From NCBI GenBank assembly GCA_900550765.1, contig URTC01000139.1:1-5463 (forward strand): a stretch of DNA of 5,463 nucleotides, given 5' to 3'. Shown one piece after another: positions 1-5,463 of the stretch. A program made the position numbers and the translations under genes. The stretch is from an uncultured Clostridia bacterium. Its GTDB lineage: Bacteria > Bacillota > Clostridia > Christensenellales > QALW01. The stretch's first letter is position 1, and each line of letters opens with the position of its first letter. The notes below the pieces were generated by a model that saw only the letters and a list, made by a program, of their open reading frames with translations, had not been told where the DNA came from and made no database searches.

Positions 1-1
1 G

Positions 2-1384
2 GCCATAATCAAATGTAATAAGGATTTTAAAAAGATTGTGCTGCGTGTTGCCGATAAAACCTGTATGATTTTTTTTATAGAAGGAATGGTTGACAGCACA
101 GCGCTTTCACGCTTTATTATTGAACCGCTCAAAAACACACAGGATATCGAACAAAGCTTGGATGTGGGAGAGATATCCTTTTGTGATGTTGAAAAGGCAG
201 ATGAGGAAAAATCAGTAATTTCTGGAATCTTACGGGGGAAAGCCGCACTGCTTATTAAAGGAAAGGGATATCTGTTCGATGTCCGTAAAGTGGAAAAACG
301 TTCTGTAGAGCAGCCCAGTGAGGAGAATGCGGTAAAAGCTTCGAAAGATAGCTTTGTAGAGGAATTGAAAATAAACAGTACGCTGCTGAGAAAAAAGATT
401 GTAAGCGAAAATCTGGTAATAGAAAAAACCGAAGCCGGCCGGCAGACCCATACAGTAATAGCAGTTATATACATGCGGAATATTGCCAATACAAAATTGA
501 TAGAGGAAGTAAAAAATAAGCTCGACCGAATCAATGTGGATGGTGTTCTTGGACCGGCTATTGTAGAGCAGGCTGTTACGGAAAATTTGGCCTCCTTTTT
601 TCCGCAGGCAGTCATTACCGAACGTCCTGACAAGGTGTGTGACAGTTTGCTGAAAGGACGTGTGGCTGTACTTGTAGACGGGATCCCTCTTGGCTTTATT
701 CTTCCGGCTACCTTGAATCAGTTTATGAGCACGCCGGAGGATTACTCAGGAAATTTTGTGTTTGCTTCCGTTGTACGGATGCTGAGGTATTTTTTATTGG
801 GAATGGAAGTTTTACTGCCGGGGGCATATGTGGCACTTACGACATTTCATTATGAAATGATTCCCGCCAAGCTGGCGCTTTCCATTGCGCAGGCGAAGAT
901 GGGGGTTCCTTTTCCTGTAATTTTTGAAGTTTTGGCGATGCTGGCGTTGTTTGAGGTTCTGATAGAAGCCGGACTGCATATGCCGCAAAGCTCGGGACAG
1001 GCGGTATCTATTGTAGGAGCACTGGTCGTAGGGGAAGCGGCAATCAGCGCCGATCTCGTTTCTCCCGCAGCATTGATCATTGTGGCGATATCAGCAATCT
1101 CTTCCTTTGCCATGCCGAATCAGGAATTTGGAAATGCACTTAGATTGTGGCGGGTCATTATTACTGTTTTAGGCAGTGCATTGGGGCTTTTTGGTGTAGT
1201 TGCGGGAGGAATTGTATTGCTTGCACACTTAGCAGGGTTAGAGAGCTTTGGCATACCGTATCTTGCGCCTTTGGCGGGTGTACGAATGCCTAAGATTAAA
1301 GATACCTTGGTCGTTGTTCCTGATAAATATAATGTGAATCGGCCGCAGGAACTGAAAGTGAAAAATAAGCGGAGGGCAAGATGA
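2..1384 (+). CDS. Spore germination receptor A subunit (GerA/GerKA family), 5'-truncated by window edge
   Basis: This is the A subunit of a GerA-type germinant receptor, which sits in the spore inner membrane and acts with B and C subunits to sense nutrients. The frame is open from position 2 to a TGA at 1382-1384 (460 residues visible). I treat it as partial: the GTG at 38 lies inside an already open frame with no ribosome binding site, and the residues before it (NKDFKKI) continue naturally into the family-like segment MIFFIEGMVD. Family members are about 480-540 residues, so a few dozen residues are probably missing. Visible parts are a soluble N-terminal domain to about residue 235, the family motif ERPDK (about 207-211) followed by KGRVAVLVDG, then a membrane domain with several hydrophobic segments (about 245-425) including MGVPFPVIFE (about 300-309), and a short basic hydrophilic tail. 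It opens a coupled ger operon. The exact paralogue (gerA, gerB, gerK or other) and the germinant cannot be read from sequence. Confidence 0.93.
   Translation, partial: AIIKCNKDFKKIVLRVADKTCMIFFIEGMVDSTALSRFIIEPLKNTQDIEQSLDVGEISFCDVEKADEEKSVISGILRGKAALLIKGKGYLFDVRKVEKRSVEQPSEENAVKASKDSFVEELKINSTLLRKKIVSENLVIEKTEAGRQTHTVIAVIYMRNIANTKLIEEVKNKLDRINVDGVLGPAIVEQAVTENLASFFPQAVITERPDKVCDSLLKGRVAVLVDGIPLGFILPATLNQFMSTPEDYSGNFVFASVVRMLRYFLLGMEVLLPGAYVALTTFHYEMIPAKLALSIAQAKMGVPFPVIFEVLAMLALFEVLIEAGLHMPQSSGQAVSIVGALVVGEAAISADLVSPAALIIVAISAISSFAMPNQEFGNALRLWRVIITVLGSALGLFGVVAGGIVLLAHLAGLESFGIPYLAPLAGVRMPKIKDTLVVVPDKYNVNRPQELKVKNKRRAR
1371..1376 (+). promoter_or_regulatory. Ribosome binding site of the C subunit gene
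   Basis: GGAGGG lies inside the last codons of the A subunit gene, 4 nt before the ATG at 1381. Together with the ATGA stop/start overlap it fixes this start and suggests translational coupling between the A and C subunits. Confidence 0.75.
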
Positions 1385-2487
1385 AAAAAATTATAGTCTT
1401 GCTGCTGCTGCCGCTGTTGTTTTGCGGCTGTGTGGAAATGGAGCAGATCGAAGAGTTGGCTTTTGTAAAAATAGTAGGAATCGATAAGACCGGAGACGGA
1501 CTGACGGTCTCGGTGGGAATTAAACTCCCGGAGAATGAGCAGGGGCAAAAAATTCCCGGCCAGGATTTTATTGCGGTAGAGTGCAGTACACTTTCACAAG
1601 GACTGAATATGATAGAATCCCTTTGTGAAAGTAAAATTTTTTACGGGCAGGTATCTTCTATTCTTTTAGGAGAAGGCATGGCACGAGGCGGGATTCTTCC
1701 TGTGTTGGATTTTATGATGCGTTCGGAGGACTTCCGTTTTGATTTGCCGGTACTTGTGGTAAAAAACGATACTGCTAAGCATTTGATTGCCGAAGGTACG
1801 GGGGACACAAAATATATTTCGGAAAAAATTGATATTCTTTTAGCTTCTGCCTATAGTACGTCAGTTTCAGGAAAGGTGTCGCTTTCCAAGCTTATTGAAA
1901 TGATGGAGGATCCGTATCGTTCGTCTTATTTGCCGTATCTTGATGTCAGTGAAAATATCTCGCAGCCCCGTTTGGCAGGCTATTGCATTTTTAAAAAGGA
2001 CAAGCTGGCGTGCTTTCTAAATCGGCAGAATTCTGTGGGATTGAATTATCTGAACAATACGATAGAAGATATTGTGGTAATTACGCAGGTTAACGATTCG
2101 GATGTTACGTTAAAGCTTTCTCAAAGCAAAACAAAGATTCGTTTTACCGACGACGGTTTTCAGGTTAAGGTCGATTTTTTATCTGAAGTACTGCAGGCAG
2201 AGAGTGGGATCGAGGAATTTTCAGGAGAAATTATTGACGAACTGGTTGTGAAACAGAATGAGATCGTAAAAAACATGATTGAAAGCTGTATTATAAACTT
2301 ACAGGAAAAGGAATGTGATGCTGAGGATTTTGGTGGGGCGTTGTACCGGAGTAAACCGAAAATAGGGGAAGAATACCAGAAAGATTGGGGAAAGAGGTTT
2401 GCGGCGATTTGCTGCCAGGTTGAAGTTGCCTCCAAAATTGATAAATCTAAAAGCGCAGGAAAGCCGGCAGATCAAAGAGGAGTATAA
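1381..2487 (+). CDS. Spore germination lipoprotein, C subunit (GerC/GerKC family)
   Basis: This is the lipoprotein subunit of the same receptor, expected to be lipid-anchored on the outer face of the spore inner membrane. It has 368 residues, within the usual GerC range. The N-terminus is a lipoprotein signal: two lysines, a Leu-rich hydrophobic core (residues 4-14), then FCGC with Cys17 as the likely modified cysteine. Next come IEELAFVKIVGID (about 23-35) and an N-terminal domain to about residue 190. The characteristic segment AGYCIFKKDKL (about 198-208) opens the C-terminal alpha/beta domain, which runs to about 345. GerC proteins usually have a Trp-Asp just after the lipid-modified Cys; here that stretch reads VEMEQIEE, so the Trp is absent. 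A second cysteine (Cys15) precedes the likely lipidated one. The start overlaps the A subunit stop (ATGA), and the stop is 1 nt before the next start. Confidence 0.93.
   Translation: MKKIIVLLLLPLLFCGCVEMEQIEELAFVKIVGIDKTGDGLTVSVGIKLPENEQGQKIPGQDFIAVECSTLSQGLNMIESLCESKIFYGQVSSILLGEGMARGGILPVLDFMMRSEDFRFDLPVLVVKNDTAKHLIAEGTGDTKYISEKIDILLASAYSTSVSGKVSLSKLIEMMEDPYRSSYLPYLDVSENISQPRLAGYCIFKKDKLACFLNRQNSVGLNYLNNTIEDIVVITQVNDSDVTLKLSQSKTKIRFTDDGFQVKVDFLSEVLQAESGIEEFSGEIIDELVVKQNEIVKNMIESCIINLQEKECDAEDFGGALYRSKPKIGEEYQKDWGKRFAAICCQVEVASKIDKSKSAGKPADQRGV
2477..2482 (+). promoter_or_regulatory. Ribosome binding site of the small membrane protein gene
   Basis: GAGGAG lies within the last codons of the C subunit gene, 6 nt before the ATG at 2489. 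This site is the main reason for choosing ATG 2489 rather than an upstream in-frame start inside the C subunit gene. Confidence 0.75.
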
Positions 2488-2488
2488 T

Positions 2489-2659
2489 ATGAAATATTTA
2501 TTTGTATTTGTAATTTTATGGGCGATACTGAAAGTATTCGTTTTTAAAAATTTAAAAAGAAAAGCGGCATTTTTGATTTTAAGCGGTATTGCGGTATTGG
2601 CGGGTCTTGCGGCGGCTTGGGATATTTCCCTGACGGATTTTTTTCAGGGAGGTTTTTAA
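2489..2659 (+). CDS. Small two-helix membrane protein in ger operon, candidate D-type receptor accessory subunit
   Basis: This small gene encodes 56 residues. The sequence shows a hydrophobic segment at about residues 3-19, a basic loop KNLKRK at about 20-25, a second hydrophobic segment at about 27-47 and a short polar tail ending DFFQGGF. That predicts a helical hairpin with the positive loop on the cytoplasmic side. A good ribosome binding site precedes the ATG. The gene starts 1 nt after the C subunit stop, and its TAA shares its last base with the B subunit ATG (TAATG), so it is embedded in the operon. Small two-helix 'D subunit' proteins encoded in or next to gerA-type operons are known in Bacillus, where they modulate receptor activity. 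The length, topology and position match that class, but I do not recognise sequence identity, so the D-subunit assignment is inference. That it is a real gene is well supported. Confidence 0.8.
   Translation: MKYLFVFVILWAILKVFVFKNLKRKAAFLILSGIAVLAGLAAAWDISLTDFFQGGF
2646..2652 (+). promoter_or_regulatory. Ribosome binding site of the B subunit gene
   Basis: AGGGAGG lies within the last codons of the small membrane protein gene, 6 nt before the ATG at 2659. It fixes the B subunit start at 2659, against an in-frame upstream start at 2617 that would add 14 residues unlike the family N-terminus. Confidence 0.75.
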
Positions 2660-3732
2660 TGAATAAACTTTCAATGCGTCAGGCCTGTATGATTTTGATC
2701 GGCATGATATTCTCACCGGCTGTTCGGCTGTTTTCTTCTTATGTTTCCGGCAAGGGAAATCAAAGCGGATGGCTGGGCCCCTTGATTGCCGGTATTGTTA
2801 CGGTCGGATTCATTTTTGTACTTTGGGTTTTGGTAAAGACAGGAAGAAGCTATACCGAGCAATTACAGTATTCTCTTGGAACGATCGGCAGTAAAATCAT
2901 AATGGTTTTATATCTGTTGTGGGGAACGGGGCAGGTATCTATTCATTTGCGATATTGTTCGGAACGTATGGTCAGCACGGTATATTCAGAGATGAACATG
3001 GATATTTTTGTACTTGTTATGGCGGGACTTTGTGTGTATACGCTTACCAAGGGAATTACGACCCTTGGCAGAATAAGTGAAATTGTTTTGCCTATTATTT
3101 TGTTTGTAAGCGCTACGTTGCTGATTCTGCTTACAAGAGAGATTGAAGTACAGTCCCTTTTGCCTATCGTGGATACAGAAAGTATTCTGCATGTGTCGTT
3201 GTGCAACTTGGCCAGTTTTGGATATGTAACGTTTCTGCTCTTTTTTACAGATGATATCCACAATACCGAGCATTTCAGAAAGAATACGATAATCAGCGTA
3301 GCGGTTATTACAGCTTTTTCGGTATGGATGTTTATTTCTGTAATTGGAAGTTTTGGTCCGTATCTGATACAAAAGCTCTCTTACCCGTTTTTAACGGTAG
3401 TAAAGCAGATATCGATCGGGGAATTTATTCAGCATATTGAAGCATTTATCATTACGCTTTGGATCCTTTCGGACTTTATGATTATTGCGTTTATCGGTGC
3501 GGCAATGCTGAAGGTGTTCGGCGCATTGATCGGAACTAAGGATACAAAGGAATTTATTTTTCCCTATTTTGCTCTGTGCGCCGCATTGGTACCTGCTATC
3601 GGTAAAAACAACCATGAAATGGAGCATTTATCTGAGAGTATCTTTGTTCCGCTGAATATTTTGCTGTTGTTCCTGATCCCCGTGGTGATTCTTATTATTG
3701 GAAAACTGAAAGATAAAATCAAAGAGAAATAA
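2659..3732 (+). CDS. Spore germination receptor B subunit (GerB/GerKB family, APC-superfamily membrane protein)
   Basis: This is the integral membrane B subunit of the receptor. The family belongs to the APC transporter superfamily and is believed to bind the germinant. It has 357 residues, close to the usual 360-370. The chosen ATG has a strong ribosome binding site and gives the family-like start MNKLSMRQACMILIG. About ten hydrophobic segments are visible, at roughly 8-27, 37-60, 79-98, 114-130, 141-159, 179-197, 211-232, 262-290, 298-314 and 328-348. Family-like stretches are GRISEIVLPIILFV (138-150) and SYPFLTVVKQISIGEFIQHIEAF (241-263). Many GerB proteins have an acidic/Arg pair within the latter segment, whereas here it reads QHIEA. 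It is the last gene of the operon. Its stop lies 9 nt from the stop of the convergent glycosylase gene, and no intrinsic terminator is visible between them. Confidence 0.93.
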   Translation: MNKLSMRQACMILIGMIFSPAVRLFSSYVSGKGNQSGWLGPLIAGIVTVGFIFVLWVLVKTGRSYTEQLQYSLGTIGSKIIMVLYLLWGTGQVSIHLRYCSERMVSTVYSEMNMDIFVLVMAGLCVYTLTKGITTLGRISEIVLPIILFVSATLLILLTREIEVQSLLPIVDTESILHVSLCNLASFGYVTFLLFFTDDIHNTEHFRKNTIISVAVITAFSVWMFISVIGSFGPYLIQKLSYPFLTVVKQISIGEFIQHIEAFIITLWILSDFMIIAFIGAAMLKVFGALIGTKDTKEFIFPYFALCAALVPAIGKNNHEMEHLSESIFVPLNILLLFLIPVVILIIGKLKDKIKEK

Positions 3733-3741
3733 GCACCGCTT

Positions 3742-4221
3742 TTATAAACGGATCACGGACCATGCTGCAATCAAGGCATCTAAACTCCAGGCGGCATTGG
3801 CCGGGCTGGTAGAAGGGAGACATACGGCGGCGGTGTTTATTGTGGGATAGATGTATTTTATATAATGCTTTTCTGCTGTTTTTCCGTTTACAAATATTTT
3901 TTGAATACGGCAATTGTTCAGGATCACAGAAAGATCGTTAGGAATTACATTTTTGATACTGGCATCGGAAGAACCTTGAATCTCACATTGCGCAATCACA
4001 TCCCACAGGGCAAGCCCATGGGAAAGGAGAAAGGATTTCTTTTCCGGTATTGTAACAGGAACGGGGCAATTGAAGACCGCTGCAGTTACTTTCCAAAAAC
4101 GATTTTGACTGTGCCCGTAAAAAAACGCCTGTTCCCTAGATTTTACTGAGGGAAAACTGCCCAAGATTAATACTTTGGAAGTGCTGCAGAACAGTGGTGG
4201 AATCGGATGAATTTGCTGCAT
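3742..4221 (-). CDS. DNA-deoxyinosine (hypoxanthine-DNA) glycosylase, uracil-DNA glycosylase superfamily
   Basis: This 159-residue enzyme belongs to the uracil-DNA glycosylase superfamily and most resembles the hypoxanthine-DNA glycosylase branch (family 6). That branch removes deaminated adenine from DNA and leaves an abasic site. The evidence is motif order: ILGSFPS (19-25), the signature FYGHSQNRFW (34-43) with Asn40 in the position of the catalytic Asn of this branch, ALWDV (71-75), GSSD (83-86), VNGKTA (111-116) and LPSTSPANA (135-143), which is the second active-site loop. The length is normal and no motif is missing. The start is ATG at 4221-4219, with GGAGGT 6 nt upstream. It is divergent from nfo, whose product incises the abasic sites this enzyme makes, and convergent with the ger operon. 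Activity on uracil or other mismatches cannot be excluded from sequence. Confidence 0.88.
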   Translation of the reverse strand: MQQIHPIPPLFCSTSKVLILGSFPSVKSREQAFFYGHSQNRFWKVTAAVFNCPVPVTIPEKKSFLLSHGLALWDVIAQCEIQGSSDASIKNVIPNDLSVILNNCRIQKIFVNGKTAEKHYIKYIYPTINTAAVCLPSTSPANAAWSLDALIAAWSVIRL

Positions 4222-4227
4222 GATGGA

Positions 4228-4233
4228 ACCTCC
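4228..4233 (-). promoter_or_regulatory. Ribosome binding site of the deoxyinosine glycosylase gene
   Basis: Read on the minus strand, GGAGGT lies 6 nt before the ATG at 4221-4219. This supports the chosen start. Confidence 0.75.
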
Positions 4234-4263
4234 GTAAATTTAGAATTTATAAAACTGTAAGGC

Positions 4264-4291
4264 CGCATTTCCGTAGGGGACGGCAGATGCG
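4264..4291. other. Imperfect inverted repeat (possible 5' leader hairpin of the glycosylase gene)
   Basis: CGCAT (4264-4268) pairs with ATGCG (4287-4291), and CCGT (4271-4274) pairs with ACGG (4280-4283). They are separated by a small internal loop, with a 5-nt apical loop. No T-run follows on either strand, so this is not a standard terminator. It lies between the glycosylase start and its candidate promoter, so it could fold near the 5' end of that mRNA, or it could be a protein-binding dyad. Chance occurrence is possible. Confidence 0.4.
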
Positions 4292-4299
4292 TTACTGTT

Positions 4300-4328
4300 A
4301 GCTTACTTTAAAAGAAGGGAAAAGTCAA
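4300..4328 (-). promoter_or_regulatory. Candidate promoter of the deoxyinosine glycosylase gene
   Basis: On the minus strand there is a good -35-like TTGACT (4328-4323), a 17-nt spacer and a weak -10-like TAAGCT (4305-4300) that matches the consensus at only three positions. The predicted start near 4293 would give a leader of about 70 nt containing the inverted repeat at 4264-4291. The spacing and the -35 are persuasive; the -10 is not. Confidence 0.3.
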
Positions 4329-4403
4329 AGCTTTTTACTATTTTTGGAGGAATGGCAGAGAAAGAAAAGTACGGGGTGGCATGGAATAAACTTGAAATTT
4401 TAG

Positions 4404-4432
4404 TTGCTGAGGCCCGCTTTTTTTGATATACT
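4404..4432 (+). promoter_or_regulatory. Promoter of nfo (housekeeping sigma type, extended -10)
   Basis: TTGCTG (4404-4409) and TATACT (4427-4432) are separated by exactly 17 nt, and TG at 4424-4425 with one intervening base forms an extended -10. The predicted start is near 4439, giving a leader of about 30 nt before the ATG at 4471. The -10 also contains ATACT, part of the forespore sigma-G -10 consensus. I see no sigma-G-like -35, so sigma-A is the simpler reading. Confidence 0.65.
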
Positions 4433-4457
4433 TAATCTATAGGATTTTAGGGGGTTC

Positions 4458-4462
4458 AGGAG
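4458..4462 (+). promoter_or_regulatory. Ribosome binding site of nfo
   Basis: AGGAG lies 8 nt before the ATG at 4471. It decides the start: the upstream in-frame TTG at 4423 overlaps the -10 box of the promoter and cannot be in the mRNA. Confidence 0.7.
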
Positions 4463-4470
4463 AGTTTTTT

Positions 4471-5304
4471 ATGTTGAATATAGGATGTCATCTTTCTGCT
4501 TCTAAAGGATATCTGCACATGGGACGGGAGGCTGCGGCCATTGGTGCCAATACCTTCCAGTTTTTTACCAGAAATCCTCGCGGCGGAAGTGCAAAAAAGA
4601 TCGATCCGGCAGATGTGGCGGCTTTCTTAGCATTTGCGGAGGAAAATGATTTTTGCGGTATTTTAGCACATGCTCCCTATACGCTCAATGCCTGCTCGGC
4701 TGATGAAAATACGCGTCGATTTGCTTTTGAAGCGATGAGCGACGATTTGCGGCGTATGGAATACACCCCGGGACAGATGTATAATTTTCATCCCGGCAGC
4801 CATGTGGGGCAGGGGATCGACGCGGGCATGGCGCTCATCGTCGAACTGCTGGACGCGATCCTGCGTCCGGAGCAGACCACCCGCGTCCTGCTGGAAACCA
4901 TGTCCGGCAAGGGGACCGAGGTCGGAAGCCGTTTCGAGGAGCTGGGGCATATCCTCCGCTCGGTATCGCTGGGCGACAAGATGGGCGTGTGCCTCGACAC
5001 CTGCCACGTCTATTCGGCTGGATATGATATCGTCAACGATCTTGACGGGGTGCTGGAGCAGTTCGACCGGCATGTCGGGCTGGGCAAACTGTACGCCATC
5101 CACCTGAACGACAGCCTGATGCCCTTCGCCAGCCGCAAGGATCGCCACGCCCGCATCGGCGAAGGGACCATCGGGCTGGAGGCGATTGCGCGGATCATCA
5201 ACCATCCCGCCTTGAGGCACTTGCCGTTCTATCTGGAAACGCCCAATGAGCTTCCCGGCTATGCCCATGAAATCAGCGTATTGCGGGCCGCATGGATTGA
5301 ATGA
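4471..5304 (+). CDS. nfo: Endonuclease IV (AP endonuclease), compositionally mosaic
   Basis: Endonuclease IV is a metal-dependent TIM-barrel enzyme that cuts DNA 5' of abasic sites and cleans blocked 3' ends in base excision repair. The 277 residues match the normal family length. All nine ligands of the three-metal centre can be placed by analogy with the E. coli enzyme: His67 (in AHAPY), His107 (in NFHPGSH), Glu142 (in LETMSGKG), Asp176 and His179 (DTCH), His211 (HLNDS), Asp224 and His226 (KDRH), and Glu256 (LETP). The start is ATG 4471, with AGGAG upstream and its own promoter. The oddity is composition. Up to about codon 107 (nt 4789), Phe is TTT in 7 of 9 cases and TTA is used for Leu; after it Phe is TTC in 4 of 4 and Leu is mostly CTG with no TTA. 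The protein remains coherent and clostridial in type on both sides. In Bacillus, Nfo helps repair spore DNA during germination and outgrowth. Confidence 0.96.
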   Translation: MLNIGCHLSASKGYLHMGREAAAIGANTFQFFTRNPRGGSAKKIDPADVAAFLAFAEENDFCGILAHAPYTLNACSADENTRRFAFEAMSDDLRRMEYTPGQMYNFHPGSHVGQGIDAGMALIVELLDAILRPEQTTRVLLETMSGKGTEVGSRFEELGHILRSVSLGDKMGVCLDTCHVYSAGYDIVNDLDGVLEQFDRHVGLGKLYAIHLNDSLMPFASRKDRHARIGEGTIGLEAIARIINHPALRHLPFYLETPNELPGYAHEISVLRAAWIE

Positions 5305-5463
5305 CGACGGATGCGGCGGCCCCCACGCCTTCTCCATCCATTGCGGGAGGCCGGCACGCCGCCTTGCCCCGGTCGGGTTCGCCCCACAAAAAAAGGTCAG
5401 CCCCCTTGACTTCCCGCTTTCGTGAAGCACTCTATACTTCGTTCACCGTGCGCTTTCGCACCG
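5305..5463. other. GC-rich non-coding tail downstream of nfo
   Basis: No convincing gene starts here before the window ends. The stretch is GC-rich, like the 3' half of nfo and unlike the rest of the window. I see no intrinsic terminator: the only A/T run is seven A's at 5388-5394, not placed after a strong stem. GC-rich segments near 5313-5320 and 5357-5363 are mutually complementary across a loop of about 40 nt. The last 60 nt hold a promoter-like pair, a repeated 8-mer CGCTTTCG (5415-5422 and 5451-5458) and a terminal hairpin GTGCG-CTTT-CGCAC (5448-5461), which together could be the upstream region of a next gene outside the window. Confidence 0.5.

Noticed and set aside
230..451. Minus-strand open frames within the ger operon (230-451, 850-1113, 1120-1548, 2160-2435, 2943-3372, 3391-3627)
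   Set aside because: All are antisense to well-supported germination genes and show no domain-like translation, so they are shadows.
2399..2488. Earlier start of the small membrane protein inside the C subunit gene
   Set aside because: The extra 30 residues would be out of frame over the end of the C subunit gene and lack a ribosome binding site, whereas ATG 2489 has GAGGAG 6 nt upstream.
3865..4149. A 94-residue plus-strand open frame opposite the glycosylase
   Set aside because: It lies wholly antisense to a gene with clear glycosylase motifs, has no ribosome binding site and shows no family features.
4352..4426. Possible 24-residue ORF (starting MAEKEKYG) preceded by GGAGG
   Set aside because: The GGAGG is only about 1 nt from the ATG, too close for good initiation. 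The frame runs into the nfo promoter and the peptide has no recognisable feature.
4423..4470. Upstream TTG start for nfo adding 16 residues
   Set aside because: The TTG overlaps the -10 region, the added residues are not family-like, and ATG 4471 has a well-spaced AGGAG and yields the standard [13 protein letters not shown] start.
5313..5394. Possible intrinsic terminator after nfo
   Set aside because: Complementary GC-rich segments exist but are about 40 nt apart. The only homopolymer is an A-run on the plus strand; read on the minus strand its T-run precedes the nearest stem rather than following it.
4663..5430. A 255-residue open frame on the minus strand opposite nfo
   Set aside because: It is antisense to a certain endonuclease IV, sits in GC-rich DNA where long antisense frames arise easily, and its translation shows no recognisable domain. 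nfo has all its catalytic residues, so this is a shadow.

Overview
The window looks like a fragment of an endospore-forming, low- to mid-GC Clostridia/Firmicutes genome. The evidence is a GerA-family germinant-receptor operon, AT-rich sequence over most of its length, strong GGAGG-type ribosome binding sites and protein types typical of clostridia. I cannot name a species. No CRISPR array, tRNA, rRNA or insertion sequence is visible.

Layout. (1) Positions 2-3732, plus strand: a tightly packed spore germination operon in the order A subunit (5' end cut by the window edge), C subunit (lipoprotein), a 56-residue two-helix membrane protein, and B subunit (transporter-like). The A/C junction is an ATGA overlap, the C/small-gene junction has a 1-nt gap, and the small-gene/B junction is a TAATG overlap, so translation is probably coupled throughout. 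(2) Positions 3742-4221, minus strand: a uracil-DNA-glycosylase-superfamily enzyme of the DNA-deoxyinosine (hypoxanthine) glycosylase type, converging on the ger operon with only 9 nt between them. (3) Positions 4222-4470: a divergent intergenic region with an extended -10 promoter for the next gene, a weaker minus-strand promoter candidate and an imperfect hairpin. (4) Positions 4471-5304, plus strand: nfo, endonuclease IV, with all nine metal ligands present. (5) Positions 5305-5463: GC-rich non-coding sequence with small repeats and a promoter-like motif.

How the genes fit together. The ger operon encodes an inner-membrane nutrient sensor of the dormant spore. The two flanking enzymes are consecutive steps of base excision repair: a deaminated-base glycosylase makes abasic sites and endonuclease IV incises them. 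Dormant spores accumulate such damage and must repair it on germination, so the grouping makes biological sense, but shared regulation is inference.

The most unusual signal is a sharp change in base composition and codon use inside nfo, at about positions 4789-4811. It coincides with the conserved NFHPGSH motif. The 5' half matches the AT-leaning window; the 3' half and everything after it are markedly GC-rich. The reading frame stays intact, so this is either intragenic recombination/transfer or an assembly join between two genomes. The second point of interest is the small two-helix protein, a candidate D-type accessory subunit of the receptor.
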